DNA of 64,000 nucleotides from a bacterium (GCA_016716565.1 JADJWC010000004.1:496001-560000), one strand, 5' to 3'. Shown: positions 8,406 through 18,000, counted from the first letter of the stretch. Made by a program: numbers and translations. The notes: generated by a model from the letters alone, not told the origin.

Positions 8406-9503
8406 TTATAAGAATTCATAATTAAAAGTGATTCTTCCAGTCAGCGAAGGATCAATCTCTACACCGTTTACAGGCTGCTCATAAGTTTCGAGCAGTATGT
8501 TCGGTGTAATTGACACTTTTTCATGTAAAATAAAACTCAAACCTAAAATAAAATAATTTCTTGAATCTCCCTTGAAGTCACTTGAAATGTTAGGATCGAA
8601 ATAATCATACCTTCCTACTCCGGCAAGTAATTCTGAAATTCGGTACCAGCCAAAAGCTGAAATTCCAAGCGCATTACGATTTGATACTTTGTAATCAGTA
8701 TTCTCAGTTTGAATAACATCATTCGAAGTATTCTGCAAAAATGATTCAACTCCAACTGAGAAGATTTTAGGATCTCTGTAACCTATAAAAACGTCTGTTG
8801 TGAGTGCATCATTATTAAAATTTTCATCAGGTAATGAACTGAATGTTTTATCGGCTTTGAATCTATAATCTCCATATACTGTAATATCAATATTTTCAGT
8901 GGGTTTGAATTCAAGATGCGCATATGCTCTTTTATATTTGTCTGTTTCCGAATCTAGTATTGCACCATTACCATACATTAACCAATAGTTTATAGTACCT
9001 GAACTGTTGAGTCTACCTTTTAAAGCAGCCCCAAAATCTCTGGAACTAACAATTCCCCGCAAATCCATAATTGTTCTTTCCAATGATCTATATCCCCAAT
9101 AACCTTCTGCTACATCAAAACTTGGAGGGGGTTGGATTCCGAAAATAAGACTGCTACCTTCGAAAATATCTTTCCATTTGAGGAATGCATCTTTTACAAA
9201 TACAAGGAATATGGTGTTGTTGACACCTACCTGTGTTTGAGATTCTAGTCTGAACCTCGTACTGAATTGATCAGAAATAGTATAATCGTAAGTAAAATAA
9301 ATTCTCCTGAACTGAAAACCGTTCAGATCTTTTCGACCAGATAATGCTTTGTAGTTAATGTTATCGATCGTAGAATCCCGAAGGATATTATAAAAATAAT
9401 CTCCGAACATAAGCCCTGAAAATTTTCCATTTGATTCAGATTGTGCGGAAACATGAATAAATGCAAAAACAATAAATAAAAAAATAAATGAAACAACTTT
9501 CAT
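8406..9503 (-). CDS. Outer-membrane porin, probably phosphate-selective
   Basis: A 365-residue protein with a signal peptide (MKVVSFIFLFIVFAFIHVSA) and a series of amphipathic beta-strand pairs. It ends in the aromatic-type C-terminus RITFNYEFL expected for an outer-membrane barrel. Stretches such as FQFRRIYFTYDYTISDQFS and FGIQPPPSFDVAEGYW recall the OprO/OprP-type porin family. It sits between pstS and pstC, which argues that it brings phosphate or phosphate esters across the outer membrane for the Pst system. The selectivity is inferred from position only. Confidence 0.8.
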   Translation of the reverse strand: MKVVSFIFLFIVFAFIHVSAQSESNGKFSGLMFGDYFYNILRDSTIDNINYKALSGRKDLNGFQFRRIYFTYDYTISDQFSTRFRLESQTQVGVNNTIFLVFVKDAFLKWKDIFEGSSLIFGIQPPPSFDVAEGYWGYRSLERTIMDLRGIVSSRDFGAALKGRLNSSGTINYWLMYGNGAILDSETDKYKRAYAHLEFKPTENIDITVYGDYRFKADKTFSSLPDENFNNDALTTDVFIGYRDPKIFSVGVESFLQNTSNDVIQTENTDYKVSNRNALGISAFGWYRISELLAGVGRYDYFDPNISSDFKGDSRNYFILGLSFILHEKVSITPNILLETYEQPVNGVEIDPSLTGRITFNYEFL

Positions 9504-9546
9504 TTTGTCCTCTCTCTTTAATTCGACCAGTTTAGTATAAATAAGA

Positions 9547-9578
9547 AAAGCTTCCTGCTCTCTCTTTCAGGAAGCTTT
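9547..9578 (-). terminator. Hairpin between pstS and the porin gene (attenuator or partial terminator)
   Basis: Perfect 11-bp arms, 9547-9557 and 9568-9578, with a 10-base loop, followed on the minus strand by TTTTCTTATTT. It begins 10 bases after the pstS stop inside the operon. It could end most transcripts after pstS, or protect pstS mRNA, so that the binding protein is made in excess over the permeases, as is common for binding-protein operons. Confidence 0.7.
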
Positions 9579-9587
9579 AATTAAAGC

Positions 9588-10499
9588 TCAGCCTTTTGGC
9601 GGTAATGGAATATATTCCATTGACTCAACTAATTTTTGTCCTTCGGGTGAAAGAATAAAATCCATAAAGTTTTTCAATTCACCCTGTGCTTCACCATTCG
9701 TAAAGCAATAAAGGTAACGCGAAATTGAATAATCACCATTCCAGATAGCTTCATAGTTTACCAGACCATTTTCAGCAGGTGATATTGCAACAGCATTATC
9801 ATCTTTTTTGATATGAAGAATTTTTACATCTTTTCTCTGAGCAAAGTATCCTACACCGCCATAACCAATTCCCTTAACGTCTCTTGCAACAGCTTCACCA
9901 AGTGCTGCTGTTCCCTGCAGAACCTGGGTTGCCGGTGAGTAATCTACCTGTTTTCCTGTAGCATCTTTACCTAATACATGATCTTTGAAAAATTCGTAAG
10001 TACCACTGCTGTTTTCCCTTCCATATAAAGTTATCGGCATGTCTGAACCACCAAGCTGTTTCCAGTTAGAAATTTTTCCGGCAAAAATATCGCTTACCTG
10101 TTGTACAGTGAGATTGTCAATTTTGTTTTCAGGATGAACAATAACTGCAATTCCATCGAGCGCAACATTGTAAACTACAGGTGTAATTCCTTTTTCTTTT
10201 GCTTTTTCCAGTTCACTGTCTTTTAATTCTCTTGAAGAGTTGGCAAGATCAGTTGTTCCGTTTAATAATGATGCAACACCGGTTCCTGAACCACCTCCGG
10301 TTACCTGAATCGAAACGTTTGGATTTTTCTGCATGTAGATCTCAGCCCATTTTTGAGCAAGGTTAACCATTGTATCTGAACCTTTTATAGAAATTACTGT
10401 TTTTTCCTTACCAGCTTCTTTTTTCTTGCAGCCGATAAAAATTAACGGTCCAATAACAATCGCTACAATGAATATCTGAATGTACCTTTGTTTAAACAT
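9588..10499 (-). CDS. pstS: Phosphate ABC transporter substrate-binding lipoprotein PstS
   Basis: The receptor of the high-affinity phosphate importer, about 303 residues. The N-terminus has a hydrophobic signal ending in PLIFIGCKKK, a lipobox with the modified cysteine. Phosphate-site stretches are SIKGSDTMVNLAQKWAE, TGGGSGTGVASL, ANSSREL and GRENSSGTYEFFKDHVLG. ATG 10499 is chosen because AAGGAG lies five bases before it; an in-frame GTG two codons upstream is less likely. It is the first gene of the pst operon and follows a four-repeat Pho box with a leader of about 33 nt. Confidence 0.96.
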   Translation of the reverse strand: MFKQRYIQIFIVAIVIGPLIFIGCKKKEAGKEKTVISIKGSDTMVNLAQKWAEIYMQKNPNVSIQVTGGGSGTGVASLLNGTTDLANSSRELKDSELEKAKEKGITPVVYNVALDGIAVIVHPENKIDNLTVQQVSDIFAGKISNWKQLGGSDMPITLYGRENSSGTYEFFKDHVLGKDATGKQVDYSPATQVLQGTAALGEAVARDVKGIGYGGVGYFAQRKDVKILHIKKDDNAVAISPAENGLVNYEAIWNGDYSISRYLYCFTNGEAQGELKNFMDFILSPEGQKLVESMEYIPLPPKG

Positions 10500-10538
10500 T
10501 TCCACTCCTTTCTGAATAATTTTTTACTTTTTATTAAA

Positions 10539-10595
10539 TAAAATTATAAAACTAATGTTAAGGAATTGTTAAGTTAGGGTTAAGTGTATGTTAAG
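10539..10595 (-). promoter_or_regulatory. Pho box and promoter of the pst operon
   Basis: On the minus strand, four exact CTTAAC hexamers (10595-10590, 10584-10579, 10573-10568, 10562-10557) are spaced every 11 bp. Ten bases after the last comes TAATTTTA (10546-10539), one base from TAnnTTTG, overlapping a TATAAT. This is the strongest of the three boxes in the window and fits a PhoB/PhoP-type activator bound to successive helix turns and replacing the -33 contact. Confidence 0.85.
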
Positions 10596-10610
10596 TTTGA
10601 AGAGGAAATA

Positions 10611-10645
10611 AAAAGCCCCGTCCGGCAGCTGCCGGATTCGGGGCT
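10611..10645 (-). terminator. Rho-independent terminator after the secreted propeller protein gene
   Basis: Outer stem AGCCCCG/CGGGGCT (10614-10620 and 10639-10645) enclosing a second palindrome, TCCGGCAGCTGCCGGA. On the minus strand it is followed by a run of five T. It ends transcription of the gene at 10700-13181 just before the pst promoter. Confidence 0.85.
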
Positions 10646-10699
10646 GGAAAGTTGATTAAAAATTAATAATTATTTCAGAAGTACCTGTCCGCCGAAGTG

Positions 10700-13181
10700 T
10701 TAACGAAGGAGGATCATCTTCTTCGTGCTAACAAATTCTCCGGCTTTTACCTGATAGAAATAAACTCCGGAAGATGGAATTTGGTTGATGGATGATGTGT
10801 TAAATTCTACTTCGTGAGTACCAGCGGGTTTATATTCATTAACAAGTGTTGCAACTTCATTTCCCAAAACATCAAATACTTTTAGTGTTACATCACTGCT
10901 TACTGGCATCTGATAAATGATCACTGTGCTTGGGTTAAATGGATTTGGATAATTTTGTTCTAGTGAGAAGAATTCCGGAATGTCAAAATTCAGTTCAATC
11001 TCCTCTGAATAGTTGAAATTTCCATTATAATCGATTTGCTTCAATCGGTAATAATTGTTTCCTCTTTCAGGATAATAATCTGTGAATGAGTAGTTATGAA
11101 TTTCTGTGGTTGATCCTTGACCTTCTGTAAACCCTATTGTATAAAATTCACCGGTAGTCTTTCTTTCTATTTCGAAACCTAAGTTATTTAGTTCTGTTGC
11201 AGTTGACCAATTCAGGATCACTTTATTCTTCACCACTTTTGCTGTAAATGAAATTAATTCGACTGGGATTGGAATCATTGTAATGGTCGTTGTATTGCTT
11301 GAATCGGATTCACCCCATTGATTATATGCAAGTGCTCTGTATGTATATGTTGAATCCATAAATACATTTGGATCAGTGAAATTATGTTGATTTTCTACAA
11401 CCAAACCGATTAATTCATATTGAGGTGAATCCTCAGGAAATCCTCTCTTTCTAAATATTTTAAATCCTTCTTCATTCCAGGAATTATCATTCCAATATAA
11501 AAGAACTCTCAGCGGATTATAGTAGCGAGTAGCATGAAGCCAAGTTGGAGTAGCAGGTGGGAAACACTCCATACAATCATCGATCAGTATGAGGTCATCG
11601 ACAAACCAATTATTTAATTGAATTGTATAGCCGTTAAAATAAAGAATCATTTGAAATGTGCTTGATGATGGATAAAATTCTGTTTCTATTTCTTCAGGTC
11701 CCATGTCTCCTGAAATTGGACTTTGCCAAATAATCTCTTTTGTGATTCCCCCATCATATGAAACTGCAACTCCAATGTACTGCCAAGTGGAACCAGCATA
11801 AACGTCAAGCATATGCCTAAGTTTGACAATATAGTGATAAGAATCATCAACAATAGGACACGAGAGCAACTGACTGAGACCATTGAAAGGATTAAAGTAT
11901 CTACCTTCCAACTTAACCTCTGATACTGGTGATCCACCAGAGTTGTTCGTATAGCTAATATACCAATTATCAAATCCTTGAGGACCAATTGGTGTCCAAC
12001 AATTTAAATCATTAAACGGTTCATAGAATATTACTGTAGAATCAGACTCAGTCAGAAAATACCAATATGGACCAGTAGAACTACAAGTATCATTTTTACA
12101 AATAACTCTCCAATTGTATGTAGTTGAATAAATCAATGTATCTAGTACCAGGCTAGAAATTGCAGGTCCATCATAAACCTTGATTACATTTCCTGATGTA
12201 CCAAACCATACTTCTACACTTTCTGTGTTGTTTCCATTTGTCCAGTTTAAAAAATTTTCACTTATACTAACACCAGTTGTTCCATCTGAAGGAATGGGAT
12301 TAAAAGGTACCCCTACAGGGCATGGTGGGCCATAGTATGTATTTACAGCAAATGGTGCAATTTGTTCCCATCCCCAATCTGTTATAAGCGTAGTGTTACC
12401 AGTTAATGGATCCATCGTTCTTAGTTGGCCTGGTCTGGGGGGTATGATTATATGCACTTATATAGATAGTATTTGTCTCAAAGTCATAACTCATACCGTG
12501 TCCATAAATGGCATAATATCCGAGTGAACCAAGAAGTGTTGCAACTCCAGTTGTAATATTAATTGTAAATGCTTGTGCAGAACCTATTGCAATAGCATAA
12601 CAAGTACCATTTTCATCAAAGCATAAATCATCCATTAAACCATCTGTTAAATCGAAACTGCCAATAAAGGTTGCTACTCTTGAATTCAAATTTAAATTAT
12701 ATAATGCATCGTGAGTACATATATAATAGCCACCATCAGATGGATTATAAGCTATACCACTTGGAGGTGAAGTACCTAATCCTGATATCGATCCTATGAG
12801 AGTAATCGCACCATTTAACGGATCAAATTCATATAATGAAGGATCTGGAATTGGCGGCATGAAATAACTTTCAATTAAATAATATTTGCCATCTCCCCCA
12901 AGACACATAGACGAAGCAAATCCGGTAAATGTATGAGGTGAAAGAATAGTAAAAGGATTACCCGAAGGAATTGGCATGGATAAACTTGCTTCTTGCTGTG
13001 ATGAATATCCAAATGCAATTGAAGCAGAATTAAATGTAGAATTTTCTGAACTAATGTTTTTGGTATTTTTTAATTTTGGGATAGGGCCTATTGGAATCCC
13101 ATTTATTTCTTGAGCAAAATGTTCATTGACCTCAAGAATTAGTATTGAAAAGACTGCCATAATCAGCTTTCTACTTTTCAT
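10700..13181 (-). CDS. Secreted multidomain protein with type IX sorting domain (frame broken once)
   Basis: An extracellular protein of about 825 residues with an N-terminal signal peptide. Parts in order: a propeller-like region with repeats such as LYEFDPLNGAITLIGSI and TINITTGVATLLGSLGY (to about residue 280); a jelly-roll/choice-of-anchor-like segment starting FYEPFNDLNCWTPIG; a fibronectin III-like domain (PPATPTWLHATRYYN...); the VELISFTAKVVKNKVILNW module common in this group; and the C-terminal type IX signal QNYPNPFNPSTVIIY ending KKMILLR. The frame breaks near 12430-12440 at a run of six G on the plus strand: one frame gives IYISAYNHTP and the other continues QLRTMDPLTGNTTLI. One base indel restores a single ORF, so this is probably a consensus error. 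Function unknown; probably cell-surface attached. Confidence 0.8.
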
Positions 13182-13223
13182 TATTCTTCCCCTTATGTAT
13201 GAAAAACTTAATTAAAAATCTTT

Positions 13224-15812
13224 TTATTTCAACAGCGTCATCTTCTTATTTAATGCCCTGTCACCAACTCGGATCGAGTAAATATAAATTCCGCTGCTCA
13301 CTTTATTTCCACCGGTATTATCCCCTTCCCATTTGGTTAAATAATTTCCCGCGGGAAGATTTTCACTTACCAGAGTTTTAACAAGACTGCCATTGATATC
13401 AAATATTTTCAATTCAACAAATGAGTTTGTTAAATCATACGGAATTGAAAAAGAAATTATCGTATATGGATTAAATGGGTTCGGATAATTGTTCAGCAAT
13501 ATTTGCGACTGAGGAATTACCGGATTTATATCCTGCTCAACAGAAGTTATCAACGATGGTCCGCTTCCTCTTGTTTCTCCGAGACTATCAGCGAGATATA
13601 TGTTGACCCATTCAGGTCTTAATGCAGATTGGAGATAAGTGTTCTCCCATTCTTCATCTGTTAATCTTAAAAAGTCAGTTGTTCTGTATTCATAATAACT
13701 CATCACAGGTCCAACAAAAGCTGTTGATTCTCCCAGATGATTTTCAGTTATAAAAACTCCGAGGTTAACAGCGCCTGTTCCAACGTGAGTTATTGCACCA
13801 AGATAACCACCACCACAATAGGTTGGAGTTGTATGAATATCAGCAACAATATGATCACTTTCCATCAGCCCTTCATAACCCCAGTCTCCACGAAAAATAT
13901 CATCATAAAAAAGATTTGGGTACCAGCCATCCATTGAAACTCCGCTTTGTCCGGTTTCATAAATCATTCCTGCTAAAAATGCTTGTTCAGCACTGGTAAA
14001 AGGAATGCCAGCAAGTTCCTTTTCACAAATTGTCTGGAGTGTATCTGTTATTCCTTTACATCTTCCAAAGTAATAGATGATTTTGTTTTTTATTGCAGGA
14101 TTGGGGAAATTAAGACTCGTGAAATAGTTGAGCGCTTCAGTTGAATATTCATTCAATGCTGAATAAAATTCTGGAAACGGCTCAACAAAGCTGTAAGGGT
14201 AAGAACATACAGAACCACCAGTATATGATTGTTTTGCATATAAAAGATTATCGTGTCTTAATTCTGTCCAGGATGATAGTTGTGTATTCATCTTCTGCTG
14301 CCAGAATGCTGCTGTCTTCATAAAAGTTGGCAAGCCGTTTCGATCTTCCGGAGGATTTAGCTTTCTGATAGAGTTGAGCCAGTAATTGTAAATCGAGCTT
14401 CCCCAGAACGCAGGATCGTAATGATCAATCAGATATCTAAGAGCTGCAAGATTTGTTGAGTAATGATATTCATTTAATTCATCAATTAATAGCTGAGCTG
14501 ATGCGCTGTTACCAAGAGAGAACAGTACATCGAGTGTTGAAGGATAAAGTCTGCAGATTTTTTCACCGAAATATTTAATCCTATCATATACAACTGTTCC
14601 TGTTACATATGAATCTATAACAAATCTTTGTCCGAATATCATAAAAGCAGAAGCCGGTACAATTGTGTCAGGACTCATAGGATTACTAAAAAGTATTTGG
14701 GAAAGAATTAGCTGATATGCAAAAGCCTGATTGCTCAATGTATCCTGGAACTCAACCATCTTTAAGCTATCCAGTAATTCTGTCGGATTATTCAGTGAAA
14801 TAGCTTGCTTCAAATAATCAAGATTGTCCAGAGTTACATTATCCGATTCGCCGACAAAAAACTTAAGTATGTTTTCCATTTCCTCGTAAATTGGGTTTGC
14901 ATTTGCAATAACGAATAATTCATCAATCAGGAATGCATCAATAGCTTGTCTCTGGATATCTGTAAACTTTTGGTTTGGACACTGAACGGGATATGAAACA
15001 GGTGCCATGAGATACAACTCAATTCTTCCGAGCCACATCATTGCTCTGAAATAACCTTCAAGATCAATTTGAGTTGAAGGATTGTAAACGTAATGTCCTC
15101 TTGGCTTAAATTGGCTCCAATCCATTACTCGACAAGTGGTTGAGAAAATTGTTGATGAAACACCTCCCTGTTCATCGTAAATCCATTCCAGGATTGAATC
15201 TATCATTGCATCATTTTCAGGATAGTATGGTTGAGCATTTTCCTCAAGCAGCAGCAAAGGAACCGTTACATAAATATCCACATCTTTTAGCATCGTCATC
15301 ATTTCAGGATTGCTGCTGTAATTACTATGAAGCTGGTTCATTGAATTCCGCAGATTCCAAAGTAATTCAATAAGTCTGTCTTCAAGCAACCCAACTTCCA
15401 TATCAGTTAATATTCTGTCGTAAGAAATATGAAAAGCGTGAAGTATCGCATCGGTTGAAACGAAAACAGGAAAATCCCGATGAAATATTTCAAGAAGCGA
15501 TTGCCCGAAAGAAATTCTTTTCAATCTTTCGCTTACCATAAATCCGTGATCTTCAATCAGAGATTTTTCGAAATCGGTGAAATTGTAAAATCCATCGAGA
15601 GTATCGAAGTAAAGAGCATCTTCATAATTGGTGTTGATCTGATCTGTGAAGAATCCTGCATCATGCATTTGCAGCAATTCTTCTGTGCTCATGTTCTGAT
15701 GCTGTTGAAGGAATTGCGTATAATCTTCGAGATTAAAAACTTGCGGGTAAGTTTGGTTTGATAGAAGAAAGAGAGAGAATATGTATAAACTGAAATTCGC
15801 AAGAGGTTTCAT
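13224..15812 (-). CDS. DUF3160 family secreted protein with type IX sorting domain
   Basis: About 862 residues. The start at 15812 (MKPLANFSLYIFSLFLLS) gives a proper signal peptide and has GGAGGT nine bases before it; a reading 25 codons longer lacks both. The body, with stretches such as FPVFVSTDAILHAFHISYDR, FKPRGHYVYN and LRHDNLLYAKQSY, matches the DUF3160 family of large secreted bacterial proteins, whose function I do not know. The C-terminus is a type IX sorting module (NYPNPFNPYTIISFSIPY, ending NKKMTLLK). It lies in the same direction as the neighbouring secreted protein but has its own spacing. Confidence 0.85.
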   Translation of the reverse strand: MKPLANFSLYIFSLFLLSNQTYPQVFNLEDYTQFLQQHQNMSTEELLQMHDAGFFTDQINTNYEDALYFDTLDGFYNFTDFEKSLIEDHGFMVSERLKRISFGQSLLEIFHRDFPVFVSTDAILHAFHISYDRILTDMEVGLLEDRLIELLWNLRNSMNQLHSNYSSNPEMMTMLKDVDIYVTVPLLLLEENAQPYYPENDAMIDSILEWIYDEQGGVSSTIFSTTCRVMDWSQFKPRGHYVYNPSTQIDLEGYFRAMMWLGRIELYLMAPVSYPVQCPNQKFTDIQRQAIDAFLIDELFVIANANPIYEEMENILKFFVGESDNVTLDNLDYLKQAISLNNPTELLDSLKMVEFQDTLSNQAFAYQLILSQILFSNPMSPDTIVPASAFMIFGQRFVIDSYVTGTVVYDRIKYFGEKICRLYPSTLDVLFSLGNSASAQLLIDELNEYHYSTNLAALRYLIDHYDPAFWGSSIYNYWLNSIRKLNPPEDRNGLPTFMKTAAFWQQKMNTQLSSWTELRHDNLLYAKQSYTGGSVCSYPYSFVEPFPEFYSALNEYSTEALNYFTSLNFPNPAIKNKIIYYFGRCKGITDTLQTICEKELAGIPFTSAEQAFLAGMIYETGQSGVSMDGWYPNLFYDDIFRGDWGYEGLMESDHIVADIHTTPTYCGGGYLGAITHVGTGAVNLGVFITENHLGESTAFVGPVMSYYEYRTTDFLRLTDEEWENTYLQSALRPEWVNIYLADSLGETRGSGPSLITSVEQDINPVIPQSQILLNNYPNPFNPYTIISFSIPYDLTNSFVELKIFDINGSLVKTLVSENLPAGNYLTKWEGDNTGGNKVSSGIYIYSIRVGDRALNKKMTLLK

Positions 15813-15892
15813 AAAAAAATACCTCCATATTTTTTTTTGAAACTTAGCAAAATATTCAGATAATATCAATTTCCGATTATCAATCATTAATT

Positions 15893-15921
15893 AAAAAAGC
15901 CTCAACTTAATAGCTGAGGCT
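15893..15921 (-). terminator. Terminator after the FadL-like gene
   Basis: Stem AGCCTCA/TGAGGCT (15898-15904 and 15915-15921) with a 10-base loop, followed on the minus strand by six T. It begins about 24 bases after the stop of the gene at 15945-17423 and separates it from the DUF3160 gene. Confidence 0.85.
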
Positions 15922-15944
15922 CTAATAAATTGACTTAATAATGA

Positions 15945-17423
15945 TTAAAATCGTAATGACAAACTCGCAAGTATATTCTGACTGATAATTGATTGCCTGA
16001 TTGGTGAAACACTACCGCCGTAATCTTCAGCAACATGATCCCACCATCCATAAACGTAAGCTACATTAAATTCCATTGCACCTTCACCCGATCTTATACC
16101 AAGGCCAGCGGTTAAAAATTTTCTATCGTATTCTGTTGGTGAATCAGCAACAGGAAAAGGGATATACATCGCTCCTGCACGAGCGCTAAGTCCTGTCCAC
16201 GGCAACCTGAATTCAGCACCAATTTTAGCATTAAAAGTTTGAGTGTATGTATCAATAATCTTTTTATTTAATGCTGATTGCTCGGGCACTTCGAGATCAC
16301 CTGAGAATTTCATCTGCGTATAATCGATATACGTAATTTCTGCAGTGCCTGTAATTATCCAAAGGTTAACATCGCCTGCAACGGAAAATTCGTACGGAGT
16401 TTGGATTGTAAATTTGTTGGAGATTACAGTATCAATTTGTTCAAAATAATCTGTAGCAAATTCACTTCTGCCTCTGAAATAATGATCCTCGGTAACCGAA
16501 ATAACTGAAGGTGTTTTAACAGCACCACCGATAGCAATGAAGTTGAAAAACCTGTACATTACACCAACTCTCAAATCATAACCGTTAAAAACCCAATCTT
16601 TGATATCATTTATATAAAATGATTGAAAGCCTGCGGTTAATGGATTGTCAGCAATTGTTCGTAATGAATCAGCATAAGAATCTCTTGAATCGGATTCAGT
16701 AAATTCTCCATCTCGTAAATAGCTGCCTACATTATAATTAAAACTTGCACCAAAGAAAATGTTGTAGGCAAGTTCGCCGGCAATACCAATTGACCAATGA
16801 TTTATACCACCCTCTTCCAAAACATAACCTTCCTGATTGAGATTACCATTAAAAATTGTTCTGTCTCCAAGATATTCGTTACTGCCCGGGTCAAATTCTG
16901 AATAACTCAGCAACAACTCACGGGGGATATAATTATTGATCGAGGTCAGATCCTGGATTAAAGAATTATTAGCAGAGTTGAAGGAATTAAATTTTAATAT
17001 TCTGTTGAAATCTTTCGATCTGTTATAACCAAGTGAAAGCGCAAAATTATTTGATGCTGAATCACTTACAAGCGGAATGACGATTCCTAATTGATTGAGT
17101 ACTGTCTCTGTTCGTTTACTCAGCAAGGAGTCAGTGAGATAGAAAGCTTCATTGTTGTATAAATTGGCTCCAACAGATGTGTTAACCGTAAATTTCCTGG
17201 CTAATCCCAGAGCAGCAGGATTTATAAGAGTTGCCGTATATGTATCATTGAAGACGGAACTTGAGTTACCCATACTTAATGTTCTCGCATCATAAATCTG
17301 ACCGCTGATGGATAATCTTAACGCATCACCAACATTCGGTTTGAAGTATTCCTGAGCAAAAAGAACTGAGGAAATGGTTGCTTGTGAAAGAACGATTATT
17401 AAAACCAAAATAAATTTTTTCAA
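15945..17423 (-). CDS. FadL/OmpP1-like outer-membrane protein
   Basis: A 492-residue outer-membrane beta-barrel. A signal peptide (first about 23 residues, ending LFAQ) precedes a region with ARTLSMGNSSSVFNDTYTATLINPAAL, the N-terminal hatch signature of the OMPP1/FadL/TodX family (shown by AxxxxMGxAxxA..NPAAL-like spacing). The C-terminus LASLSLRF ends in the aromatic residue typical of barrels. FadL-type proteins take up hydrophobic compounds; in type IX secretion organisms the related PorV carries cargo to the attachment complex, and either role is possible here beside secreted sorting-domain proteins. Confidence 0.8.
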   Translation of the reverse strand: MKKFILVLIIVLSQATISSVLFAQEYFKPNVGDALRLSISGQIYDARTLSMGNSSSVFNDTYTATLINPAALGLARKFTVNTSVGANLYNNEAFYLTDSLLSKRTETVLNQLGIVIPLVSDSASNNFALSLGYNRSKDFNRILKFNSFNSANNSLIQDLTSINNYIPRELLLSYSEFDPGSNEYLGDRTIFNGNLNQEGYVLEEGGINHWSIGIAGELAYNIFFGASFNYNVGSYLRDGEFTESDSRDSYADSLRTIADNPLTAGFQSFYINDIKDWVFNGYDLRVGVMYRFFNFIAIGGAVKTPSVISVTEDHYFRGRSEFATDYFEQIDTVISNKFTIQTPYEFSVAGDVNLWIITGTAEITYIDYTQMKFSGDLEVPEQSALNKKIIDTYTQTFNAKIGAEFRLPWTGLSARAGAMYIPFPVADSPTEYDRKFLTAGLGIRSGEGAMEFNVAYVYGWWDHVAEDYGGSVSPIRQSIISQNILASLSLRF

Positions 17424-17553
17424 AGTTTAGTATTCTGCATTATGAGTAAATACTTTTAGTAACCGTGTAAAAATATATTCTAATCAGCAAATATCACAGG
17501 GTATTAATTAAGGGTTAAGATTGATAAGGAATTAAAACAAATGGATCATTTAC

Positions 17554-17928
17554 AAAAAAAGCCTCGATAACAACTACCGAGGCTTTGGTGACCCCAAGGG
17601 GATTCTGCCGAAGGCATTCCTCTGGAAGAACCCACTATCATCACCATCTTCTACTTTCTAATAAAATAAAAAAGCTTCGATATTTCTACTGAAGCTTTGG
17701 TGACCCCAAGGGGATTCTGCCGAAGGCATTCCTCTGGAAGAACCCACTATCATCACCATCTTCTACTTTCTAATAAAATAAAAAAGCCCCGATAAAATTA
17801 CCGAGGCTTTAGTGACCCCAAGGGGATTCCTCCAAAGGAGTCCCTTTGGGAGAACCTCTATTACTGCCTTGCTATTTTTCTATTAAAATGAAAATAAAAA
17901 AGCCCCGATAAAATTACCGAGGCTTTAG
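17554..17928 (-). repeat. Three tandem units of tRNA-Glu 3' end plus terminator
   Basis: Downstream of tRNA-Glu, the 17-base tRNA 3' end (GAATCCCCTTGGGGTCA) recurs at 17813-17829, 17701-17717 and 17589-17605, spaced 112, 112 and 116 bp counting from the real one. Each copy is followed by a rho-independent terminator with a T run (AGCCTCGG...CGGGGCT type). In each copy a 22-base insert sits exactly between TTC and GAA of the T loop and can fold on itself. The terminator stem of the middle unit changes both sides together (CCTC/GAGG to CTTC/GAAG), suggesting the hairpin is selected. The two distal units are almost identical over about 90 bases. Confidence 0.85.
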
Positions 17929-18000
17929 TGACCCCAAGGGGATTCGAACCCCTATTACCGCCGTGAAAGGGCGAGGTCCTAACCATTAGACGATGGGGCC
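17929..18000 (-). tRNA. tRNA-Glu (anticodon TTC)
   Basis: 72 nt, acceptor GGCCCCA/TGGGGTC, anticodon stem CGCC/GGCG with loop CTTTCAC, giving anticodon TTC. T arm GGGGTTCGAATCCCC. The 3' CCA is not encoded. It is last in a four-tRNA series and is followed by its own terminator (about 17894-17926). Confidence 0.97.

Noticed and set aside
13737..15761. Several plus-strand open frames inside the DUF3160 region
   Set aside because: All are antisense to a complete, well-formed secreted protein gene with a signal peptide and sorting domain.
17500..17530. A fourth Pho box (ATTAAGGGTTAAG near 17505-17520)
   Set aside because: The two TTAAG cores are 7 bp apart and no 11-bp period or -7 element follows.
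17554..17928. CRISPR array or integrated element at tRNA-Glu
   Set aside because: Units are about 112 bp with terminators and tRNA pieces and no spacers, and no integrase or phage gene lies nearby. They fit tRNA-derived tandem repeats better.
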